Assembly (NCBI GenBank): GCA_900552675.1
Contig: USAI01000036.1
Location: 1-21,410 of the forward strand
Reading direction: 5' to 3'
Source of the DNA: an uncultured Prevotella sp.
GTDB taxonomy: Bacteria > Bacteroidota > Bacteroidia > Bacteroidales > Bacteroidaceae
DNA: 21,410 nt
In this document: positions 14,603 through 21,410 of the stretch, in pieces
Position numbering within the stretch: position 1 is the stretch's first letter
Layout: every line of letters starts with the position of its first letter
Translations under genes and position numbers: made by a program
The notes under the pieces: generated by a model
The model's input: the letters and a program-made list of their open reading frames with translations, nothing else
What the model was told of the DNA's origin: nothing
The model's database searches: none

Positions 14603-16648
14603 ATGGAACAGAACCTCATCGACACACAAAACCATCAGCAGATGCTGGCATACGAACTTGTGGCTAATACTAACAACAGTTTTTTCTTAACAGGACGTGC
14701 TGGCACTGGAAAGACTACTTTCATGCGCAACATACAGCAAGTGGTTAACAAACAGTTTATAATCCTTGCACCCACAGGTATCGCAGCGATACTTGCTGGC
14801 GGCGAAACCATACATTCATTCTTTGGCTTGCCATTAGAGGTGTGCACCCCTTGCACATGTGGTAAAATGAACGATGCACGAAGGCTTGCCCTCATTCATG
14901 CTGATACCATCATTATTGATGAAGTGTCGATGGTAAGGTGTGATATCTTAGACGCCATCGACTATACTATGCGCAAAGTGCTGAGAAATCCTATGCCTTT
15001 TGGTGGCAAACAGGTTATTTTTGTGGGCGATATGTTCCAGCTACCTCCTGTTATCCGTCAAGGCCCCGAGCACGAGCTGTTGTATGATATATACAATGTC
15101 AACGACTTTTTCTTTTACCAGGCTTACGTTATAAAACGTATGCGCATGGCCAAGATTGAGTTTCAGAAAGTGTATCGACAAGATAACGACCAAATATTTC
15201 TACGCATACTGAATGAGGTGCGTGACGGAAATGTAACACCAGCATCGCTGTCGCTGCTGAACCAACGCGTCATGCAACCTACTGATAAAGACATGATGTA
15301 TATCACACTAACCTCGCTCAACAGAAAAGCCAAAGAAATAAATAACCAACATCTTGCCGAAATAGATGCTGAAGAATATGTGTACGAAGGTACAATAAAA
15401 GGAAATTTTGAGCGCAACAGATTGCCTGTAGAACAATCTTTACATCTCAAAGTAGGAGCCCAAGTAATGTTTACGCGTAATGATCTATATCACCGTTGGG
15501 CTAATGGTACCATTGGTAAGATAAATAATCTAACCAATGAAGAGATAAAGGTAGAATTGTCTAATGGTGAAGTTTATACAATACCTAAATGCACATGGGA
15601 TTCGGTAAAGTATGAATACAATCGTGAAGAGCGCAAGATGAAAAAAGAAACAGTGGGAACTTTTACGCAATTTCCACTAAAGTTGGCATGGGCAATAACT
15701 ATACATAAGAGTCAAGGCTCTACATTCGACAATTTGTATATTGACTTAAGTGACGACATGTTCGCGCCAGGCCAACTGTATGTAGCATTGAGCCGTATTC
15801 GCTCGCTAAACGGTTTGTTTCTTTCGCGAGACATAAAACATCATCAAGCACAAACAAGTCAAGAGATCTTAAACTATGCCAAAGAATATAACAATGAAAA
15901 GGCCATAGACAATGAGATAGAAAGTGGTAAGGCAGTATACGAATATCTAAAGGTGGGCGATTATGATAACGCAGCTAAACAATATCTTATACTGATTGAA
16001 AAAGAAGCTACAGAAGGCAACTTTGAAGATTGTACCATTCTGATGGAGCGATTCTTCGAGACCGTTATCTGCGACGAACAGCTATATGGTTGCGTAAGCA
16101 ACGCTACAATAAGCGATAAACTCGCGACTAACCAAGAGGAACAAGCTCTCGTAATGGCGCTTCTTAACCTCTATTCATGTCATTTCGAAGATGCTATTGC
16201 CTTTGCTGATACTTTATTGCAAACGCAATATAGTCAAGAGGCTCTCTATATCAAGTCGCGTGCATTGGCCAAGCAAGAACAATATACTGAAGCCGATAAT
16301 ATAAATGCATTGTTGGGTGAACACTTTGATATGTCAATACCCGATGCCAAAGTGTTGTATATGATTGCGATGATGAACGAACTATATATTGGCGAGCCTG
16401 GCTTGGAACTCATGCGCAAGCTTGTAAGAATAAAGCCAAGATACAACCAAGGCATCATCTCTTTACGTATGCTCATGAAACGTCGCAACATTGTGCTTGA
16501 AGCGCTAAAAGAAACAAAACTTGTTGAGGCTTTTAAGTCGGACATGTGTGATACAGAGTTTGAAGAACTCTTGAATAAATATAAAAAAGACGCGCCCCAA
16601 ATGGTCTCAGATATGCTGCAAGCAATAAAGAATACAAAACTTGAATAA
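14603..16648 (+). CDS. Pif1-like superfamily 1 helicase with TPR-like C-terminal region
   Basis: ATP-dependent 5'-3' DNA helicase of the Pif1/RecD-like group. Motifs in order: Walker A GRAGTGKTT (residues 31-39), APTGIAA (motif Ia), TIIIDEVSMV with Asp106-Glu107 (Walker B), VGDMFQLPPV (141-150), and C-terminal core motifs ITIHKSQGSTF (about 365-375) and LYVALSRIRSL (392-402). The helicase core ends near residue 425. The remaining about 255 residues are helical with TPR-like repeats (for example YDNAAKQYLILIEKEATEGN and HFEDAIAFADTLLQ), a likely protein-binding region. It is the third gene of the unit behind proteins A and B (2-nt gap). The role may be defence, replication support or mobile-element maintenance; context alone does not decide. 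Confidence 0.88.
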   Translation: MEQNLIDTQNHQQMLAYELVANTNNSFFLTGRAGTGKTTFMRNIQQVVNKQFIILAPTGIAAILAGGETIHSFFGLPLEVCTPCTCGKMNDARRLALIHADTIIIDEVSMVRCDILDAIDYTMRKVLRNPMPFGGKQVIFVGDMFQLPPVIRQGPEHELLYDIYNVNDFFFYQAYVIKRMRMAKIEFQKVYRQDNDQIFLRILNEVRDGNVTPASLSLLNQRVMQPTDKDMMYITLTSLNRKAKEINNQHLAEIDAEEYVYEGTIKGNFERNRLPVEQSLHLKVGAQVMFTRNDLYHRWANGTIGKINNLTNEEIKVELSNGEVYTIPKCTWDSVKYEYNREERKMKKETVGTFTQFPLKLAWAITIHKSQGSTFDNLYIDLSDDMFAPGQLYVALSRIRSLNGLFLSRDIKHHQAQTSQEILNYAKEYNNEKAIDNEIESGKAVYEYLKVGDYDNAAKQYLILIEKEATEGNFEDCTILMERFFETVICDEQLYGCVSNATISDKLATNQEEQALVMALLNLYSCHFEDAIAFADTLLQTQYSQEALYIKSRALAKQEQYTEADNINALLGEHFDMSIPDAKVLYMIAMMNELYIGEPGLELMRKLVRIKPRYNQGIISLRMLMKRRNIVLEALKETKLVEAFKSDMCDTEFEELLNKYKKDAPQMVSDMLQAIKNTKLE

Positions 16649-16671
16649 TGCGCAGCAACGAGGCAAAACAC

Positions 16672-16717
16672 AACGCTCTCTGCCCAATAGTATAAACGAG
16701 CAGGGAGCGTTTCTTTT
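16672..16717 (+). terminator. Intrinsic terminator after the helicase
   Basis: AACGCTCTCTGC (16672-16683) pairs with GCAGGGAGCGTT (16700-16711) as a 12-bp stem with one G-T wobble and a 16-nt loop, followed by TTCTTTT. It closes the island and lies 24 nt after the helicase stop. It may also serve the convergent regulator gene. Confidence 0.8.
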
Positions 16718-16733
16718 ATAGGTATATTTTTCG

Positions 16734-17471
16734 CTACAAACAGCTGAAGCGTTCGATGAGTTTGCGGCGATAGAGGCGTCCCACCTTTACATAGTCGATG
16801 TTATCGAATGGGGGGAAGAAGTGGCACTGGTTGCCTGTTACCTCGATAAGATAAGTCATGTTGATAATGTATTTTTGGTGCACCTGAATAAAGTCGGTGC
16901 TGGCGGTGAGCAGCGAGTCGCTGTTTACGGTGCGTTTGAGGTGTACGGGCTGGTCGACGCCTGCTAACACGGCCTCCCACACACGTTGCGACGAGTTGTA
17001 TTGAAACACGCCAATGTCGCGAAGGTTTACCAAGCGGAAGTCGGCGGCGCCCGTGTACATCAAAAACTTTTCGTCTTGCGAGGGCTGCACGATGGGTGTG
17101 GGCTCATATTTGCGCGAGGCATATACACGTTGTAGCACGGTGCGTAGGTCGGCATCGTCGATAGGCTTCATCAGGAAGTCGAACGCCTGATTGCGGAAGG
17201 CCGATAGCATATATTTGTCGTGCGCCGAAAACATGACCACCTTACAGCGGCCGTTGCTTTGACGGTCCATACGTTCAAGGAAGTCGATGCCAGAGAGGTC
17301 GGGCATCTCGATATCAAGAAATAACACGTCGGGGTTATGTTTGGCCAATAGTTCAAGGCCTTCAACGCCACCTTGCGCTGTTCCCACCACGTTGATGTCG
17401 GGGTAGGCTTCGAGGCGGCGAGCTAAGTCGAGGGCCGCAGCCTTCTCGTCGTCAATAATTACTGCTTTCAT
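16734..17471 (-). CDS. LytTR-family response regulator
   Basis: 245-aa DNA-binding response regulator. The receiver domain (about 1-118) has Asp7-Asp8, phospho-acceptor Asp53 in FLDIEMPD, Ser82 in the switch strand and Lys102 in LMKPID. A short linker leads to a LytTR domain (about 140-245) with FIQVHQKYIINMTYL. The gene lies 62 nt behind the TPR histidine kinase on the same strand with no TAnnTTTG box in the gap, so the two are likely one operon and one phosphorelay. It is not a close copy of the regulator at 1278-2027: the receiver and LytTR sequences differ in most positions outside the motifs. Targets are unknown. Confidence 0.92.
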   Translation of the reverse strand: MKAVIIDDEKAAALDLARRLEAYPDINVVGTAQGGVEGLELLAKHNPDVLFLDIEMPDLSGIDFLERMDRQSNGRCKVVMFSAHDKYMLSAFRNQAFDFLMKPIDDADLRTVLQRVYASRKYEPTPIVQPSQDEKFLMYTGAADFRLVNLRDIGVFQYNSSQRVWEAVLAGVDQPVHLKRTVNSDSLLTASTDFIQVHQKYIINMTYLIEVTGNQCHFFPPFDNIDYVKVGRLYRRKLIERFSCL

Positions 17472-17533
17472 ATATTTTATTATTCTTCATTTATATATTT
17501 TCTTTTTTTGTTTATTGCCTTTACACTTCTGTT

Positions 17534-19570
17534 TTAGTTTCCTAAACTGAGCTTCATGCCATCGGGGATGATTAAGGCCGACTGGCATCCGATAACCTTT
17601 CCGCTATCGTTGGTAAGGTTACGCAGGTTGAAGCGCATTTTTTGTTTGTTATGTTCGTTCATCACCGTTATGGTTTGTGTGATGATGCTTAGGCCCGTGC
17701 GCTTCTTGGGGCGAGCCGACCGTATGTCGAAGCCGCGCCCATTGTCGGTTACTGTGATGGTAGTGGCGCCAGGGGTGTGCTGCACGGCAATGGTCAGGCG
17801 TTTGGTGCCATCCCATCCTTTCAGACCATGTACCAGGGCGTTCTCGGTCAATATCTGTAAGAACATAGAGGGTATGCGCACCTCGTTGAGCGATACTTGA
17901 GGGTTGGCCTCGATTTTGAAGTGGAAGTCGGGGCCCATCATACGTTGCTCTATCGCCACATAGCGTTCAACGAAAGCCAGTTCTTCTGCCAATGTCACCG
18001 TCATGCACAGCGACATATCGAGGTTGGCACGAATGAGCCGAGCCAGGTCTTGTAGCTGGTCGGCCACGGCAGCGGTAGCGGCATCGTTGCGCACATTAAT
18101 AATATTATTGTTTAGCACGTTAAACACAAAGTGGGGGTTGATGCGGTTGCGGGCGCTCGACAGCTTCAGTTGCATAATATCCATGCGCCCTTTCAACAAC
18201 TGCTTGCGCGACATAACAATCCACAGCACCAGCAACAGCACCAGTACGATGGCCACCGATACCAGCACCGTAACCAGTGTGTTGGTGCGATAGATGTAAG
18301 CATTTTTCTGCTGCATGGCCAAGTCGTGGTGCAGGCGTAGCGTGTCTTGTGTAAAGCGGTTTAATATTTCGGTGGCGCGCATATTGCTTCGGCTGCTGTT
18401 CATGCTGTCGGTCATGTTCATGTCGGCCACCGTTACGGCATAAGCCTGGCGATACTGCCCTGTGCGTGCATAATATTGTTGCAGATAGCCATTGCGTATA
18501 TGCACCATATTATATACGGTGCAGGCGCCAGCGGGTTCGGTGGCTAAGATGCGTTGCACTGTAGGCATATCGCCTTCTTGCAGCGCGATACCAATCTTTA
18601 TGGTGTTGATATAATAGTTGGCTACGGGGTCGTTCATGCGGTGCATATAGCCCTCGGTCATAGACAGATAGCGTCGTGCCTTGTCAAGCTGTCCTAAGTT
18701 GAGATACACATCGGCCAGATTGGTGCGACATATATACATATCAAAGTTGTGCTCCATGCCCTTTTGCAGCAACATCTTTTCTAAGGTTTTAAACCGTTCC
18801 AGCGACGCTTTAAAATCTTTGGCATAATAAAAATACGAGCCATAGTCGTTTAAGAAGTAGGCTTGCATGCTTGTTTGCATCTCCTTAAAGTGGCGTTCCG
18901 TTTGCTCATAATATTTGCGCGACGACGGAAAGTCGTTAAGGTTCATGTAGATGCGAGCCAAGCCCAGATACAGTGTGATGTCCTTGCTTTTAGGCAAGGC
19001 GAGCGAGTCGACAAGAAACAATGCTCGGCGATACCAATGGGCCGCCTCGGGCAAGTTTTCTTTAAAATAATAAGCGTCGGCCAAGTTGCCGCACAAGTCG
19101 GGCAACGTGCTGAGGTTTCCCGACGACATAAGATAATGGTAAGCCTGGGTGTAGAACGCCGTTACCGAGTCGGGCTGCTGATGAAAGTTGTGCAGCCGCG
19201 TAGCTTTGCACGAATAGGTCAGCGCCAAAAGGGCATCGCGACGTGTTGATGCTGGCTGCCGAAGGGCGTAGGCCAAGGTCTTATCAACGTATGGTTGCAT
19301 GCTGTCGGGTGTGGCCGAGAGCAGATACCATGTGCCCATACGTGCGCAATATTCATAATAGGTGAGACTGTCGGTAGCGCTCTTCATGCCTTCAGAAATA
19401 AGGCTGAAGGCTTGTGGGCTACGCCGTTTTATCGAGTCGTCAATGGCCATCAGCGCCTGTTCATGCGCTTCGTTGTTGCCATCGGCTCCCGAACCGCATG
19501 AAAAGAAGATGCTGCACAAAGCCACGCACAGCATCACGAGTCTCGATTTTTGAACCAAGCGCCTCCCCAT
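17534..19570 (-). CDS. TPR-containing LytS-type sensor histidine kinase, putative lipoprotein
   Basis: 678-aa membrane sensor. The N-terminus is a signal peptide ending in a lipobox-like FFSC (Cys25), so the sensor region may be lipid-anchored or exported. Residues about 35-400 are TPR-like helical repeats, the probable periplasmic sensor. One strong membrane helix (about 431-453) follows, then a His_kinase domain with NPHFVFNVLNN (His480), N-box TENALVHG (Asn577) and DNGRGFD (Asp609-Asp615), with a second glycine motif near RTGLSII. This layout is common in Bacteroidota. It should signal to the LytTR regulator just downstream. Lipobox use together with a later membrane helix is unusual, and the N-terminus may instead be a cleaved or uncleaved type I signal. 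Confidence 0.88.
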   Translation of the reverse strand: MGRRLVQKSRLVMLCVALCSIFFSCGSGADGNNEAHEQALMAIDDSIKRRSPQAFSLISEGMKSATDSLTYYEYCARMGTWYLLSATPDSMQPYVDKTLAYALRQPASTRRDALLALTYSCKATRLHNFHQQPDSVTAFYTQAYHYLMSSGNLSTLPDLCGNLADAYYFKENLPEAAHWYRRALFLVDSLALPKSKDITLYLGLARIYMNLNDFPSSRKYYEQTERHFKEMQTSMQAYFLNDYGSYFYYAKDFKASLERFKTLEKMLLQKGMEHNFDMYICRTNLADVYLNLGQLDKARRYLSMTEGYMHRMNDPVANYYINTIKIGIALQEGDMPTVQRILATEPAGACTVYNMVHIRNGYLQQYYARTGQYRQAYAVTVADMNMTDSMNSSRSNMRATEILNRFTQDTLRLHHDLAMQQKNAYIYRTNTLVTVLVSVAIVLVLLLVLWIVMSRKQLLKGRMDIMQLKLSSARNRINPHFVFNVLNNNIINVRNDAATAAVADQLQDLARLIRANLDMSLCMTVTLAEELAFVERYVAIEQRMMGPDFHFKIEANPQVSLNEVRIPSMFLQILTENALVHGLKGWDGTKRLTIAVQHTPGATTITVTDNGRGFDIRSARPKKRTGLSIITQTITVMNEHNKQKMRFNLRNLTNDSGKVIGCQSALIIPDGMKLSLGN

Positions 19571-19574
19571 TACG

Positions 19575-19607
19575 AATTATGAATTACGAATTGTAAATTA
19601 TGAATTA
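19575..19607 (+). repeat. A+T-rich 12-mer direct repeat between recQ and the kinase
   Basis: AATTATGAATTA occurs at 19575-19586 and again at 19596-19607, with a partial copy GAATTACGAATT between. Related AATTCATAATTC lies at the dprA/GH92 stop codons (near 5853-5865). This is probably a simple intergenic repeat; no promoter box is evident. Confidence 0.5.
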
Positions 19608-19612
19608 AACAA

Positions 19613-21410
19613 TTAGTTTGCTTGCTCGCTAATAAACTTGATGCGCACCAGTCGTATCTCGTCTTCATTCACATCTTCGCCATCAAACTCGTCAAGGGCG
19701 GCTTCAAGGCTATCCGACTCGCTTGAAGAGAAATAGTCGTAGATGTCGTCTACCTTATCCTCGTCCATTACATCTTCAAGAAAATAGTCGATGTTCAGTT
19801 TTGTGCCACTATACACGATGGCCTCAATCTCGTCGAGCAGTTCGCTGAAGTCGAGTCCCTGTGCACTGGCAATATCGTCGAGTGGTATCTGTTTGTCAAT
19901 CTCGCGAATGATGTATATCTTCTTTGCCGACTTCTTCGCTACGGTGCGCACGCGCAAGTCTTCGGGGCGTTCAATCTCGTTTTCTTGGCAGTGGCGTTTT
20001 ATCAGTTCGCAGAACTCCTTGCCATAGCGACGCGCCTTGCCAGCGCCCACACCTTGCACGTTTTGCAGCTCTTCTATCGATATCGGATACATGGTAGCCA
20101 TTTGTTCTAGCGAGATGTCGTGGAAGATAACCCATGCGGGCAAGTTGTGCTTATGAGCCACCTTACGGCGCAAGTCTTTCAGCATCGAGAATAGTTCGGG
20201 GTCGAGCGCGCCCCCCTCAGTGCTGACGCCCTCTTCTTCGTAGGCGCTGAAGTCGGTATCTTCAACAATCATGAACGATGTGGGCTGCTTCAGCCATCTA
20301 CGTCCTGCTGCCGTGATGCGCAGTGTGCCATAGTTTTCAATGTCGATGGCGATATATCCTGCCAAGATAGCCTGTCGCACCACAGCGTTCCATATCTTCG
20401 AGGGCATATCTTCGCCCGCGCCAAAGTCTTCAATCTCGTCGTGATGTCGCGACACCACCTCGTCGGTAGCGCGCCCCTTCACCACGTCGATCAGATAGTC
20501 TTGACGATATTCGTGCTTCACGGCCACCATCACGCTCAGAAAGGCTTGCAGCGCCTCTCGTCCTTCTGTCTTCACCTTTGGGTGCAAGCAGTTGTCGCAG
20601 TTGTGGCAGTTGTCGGCCGAATATTCTTCGCCAAAGTAGTGCAGCAGCAACTTTCGTCTACATACCGACGACTCGGCATAGGCGGCCGTCTCCTGTAGTA
20701 GCAGTCGGCCAATTTCTTGCTCAGCGCCCGACTTTCCATCCATAAATTTCTCCAGTTTCTGCAAGTCTTGGTGTGCATAAAAGGCTATGCATACACCCTC
20801 GCCACCGTCGCGCCCCGCACGTCCTGTTTCCTGGTAATAGCCCTCCAGACTTTTGGGTATGTCGTAGTGTATGACGAAGCGCACGTCGGGCTTGTCGATG
20901 CCCATACCAAAAGCTATGGTGGCCACAATCACGTCGATACGTTCCATGAGGAAATCGTCTTGCGTTTGCGATCGGGTGGCCGAGTCGAGGCCAGCATGAT
21001 AGGGCGCCGCCTTGATGTCGTTGGTACATAGCACGGCCGCAAGTTCTTCTACCTTCTTGCGCGAGAGGCAGTAAACGATGCCGCTCTTACCAGGATGTTG
21101 TCGAATAAACTTAATGATTTGTCGGTCGATATCTTTGTTCTTCTGCCGTACCTCATAATATAGGTTAGGGCGGTTGAACGAGCTCTTAAACTCGACGGCA
21201 TCATTGATGCCCAAGCTCTTCTTGATATCGTTGCGCACCTTGTCGGTGGCAGTGGCGGTGAGGGCAATGACGGGGGCATTGCCTATGCGGTTAATGGTGG
21301 GGCGCAGGTTGCGGTAGTCGGGACGGAAGTCGTGTCCCCACTCCGAGATGCAGTGCGCCTCGTCGATGGCGTAGAACGAAATCTTAAACGTTTGGAAGAA
21401 GGCGATATTG
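19613..21410 (-). CDS. recQ: ATP-dependent DNA helicase RecQ, 5' end outside window
   Basis: 3'-5' DNA helicase of recombination repair. The frame is open to the right edge of the window, so the apparent start at 21238 (a GTG) is internal. The stretch beyond it encodes AIDEAHCISEWGHDFRPDYR, helicase motif II with DEAH at 21353-21364. Downstream come SFNRPNLYYEV, the helicase C domain with YYQETGRAGRDGG (motif VI), the zinc-binding cysteines of the RQC region (CRRK then NCHNCDNC), a winged-helix part, and an HRDC domain (about 20000-20200 by position). A C-terminal extension of about 130 residues is strongly acidic. Walker A and the N-terminus lie outside the window. The kinase gene follows 42 nt downstream on the same strand. 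Confidence 0.95.
   Translation of the reverse strand, partial: NIAFFQTFKISFYAIDEAHCISEWGHDFRPDYRNLRPTINRIGNAPVIALTATATDKVRNDIKKSLGINDAVEFKSSFNRPNLYYEVRQKNKDIDRQIIKFIRQHPGKSGIVYCLSRKKVEELAAVLCTNDIKAAPYHAGLDSATRSQTQDDFLMERIDVIVATIAFGMGIDKPDVRFVIHYDIPKSLEGYYQETGRAGRDGGEGVCIAFYAHQDLQKLEKFMDGKSGAEQEIGRLLLQETAAYAESSVCRRKLLLHYFGEEYSADNCHNCDNCLHPKVKTEGREALQAFLSVMVAVKHEYRQDYLIDVVKGRATDEVVSRHHDEIEDFGAGEDMPSKIWNAVVRQAILAGYIAIDIENYGTLRITAAGRRWLKQPTSFMIVEDTDFSAYEEEGVSTEGGALDPELFSMLKDLRRKVAHKHNLPAWVIFHDISLEQMATMYPISIEELQNVQGVGAGKARRYGKEFCELIKRHCQENEIERPEDLRVRTVAKKSAKKIYIIREIDKQIPLDDIASAQGLDFSELLDEIEAIVYSGTKLNIDYFLEDVMDEDKVDDIYDYFSSSESDSLEAALDEFDGEDVNEDEIRLVRIKFISEQAN

Noticed and set aside
21236..21238. 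GTG at 21238 as start of recQ
   Set aside because: The same frame continues upstream to the window edge and encodes the DEAH motif of RecQ, so the codon is internal.

Overview
The window looks like chromosomal DNA of a Prevotella-type Bacteroidota. Three things point there. Promoters repeatedly match the Bacteroidetes -7 box TAnnTTTG instead of the sigma70 -10 box, start codons lack strong Shine-Dalgarno sequences, and the gene families (GH92 mannosidase, LytS/LytTR pairs, a Cas13b close to the Prevotella type) are typical of that group. This assignment is an inference from content; no marker gene was available.

Left flank (1-8076), housekeeping and accessory metabolism: a LytS-type histidine kinase with its LytTR response regulator (136-2027, +); lptB of the LPS export machine (2043-2885, -); mlaE and mlaF of a phospholipid transport ABC system, with dprA overlapping mlaF (3116-5861, +); and a secreted GH92 alpha-mannosidase (5863-8076, -).

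Central island (about 8090-16720), visibly more A+T-rich than the flanks and all on the + strand: a WYL-domain protein (8333-9445); a type VI-B CRISPR-Cas effector cas13b (9687-12971) with both HEPN RX4H motifs; and its array (13153-13452) of four clear 36-nt repeats plus one degenerate terminal repeat, all spacers 30 nt. A second three-gene unit follows: two small mutually homologous proteins of unknown function (13625-14071, 14094-14600) and a Pif1-like helicase with a TPR-like C-terminal half (14603-16648), closed by a strong terminator. No cas1, cas2, csx27 or csx28 is visible, so spacer acquisition would have to work in trans.

The most unusual structure in the island is a duplicated control cassette. 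A 14-bp hairpin, then exactly 68 nt from hairpin start to a TATCTTTGCATTGTCAA promoter box, occurs immediately before cas13b (from 9458) and again immediately after the array (from 13468). Each copy would end the upstream transcription unit (WYL gene, CRISPR array) and start the next (cas13b, paralog pair plus helicase). This suggests that cas13b and the unknown three-gene unit are expressed together and may form one defence locus. That is a hypothesis, not something the sequence proves.

Right flank (16734-21410), minus strand: a second LytTR regulator and a lipoprotein-like TPR histidine kinase, and a RecQ helicase whose 5' end runs off the window.
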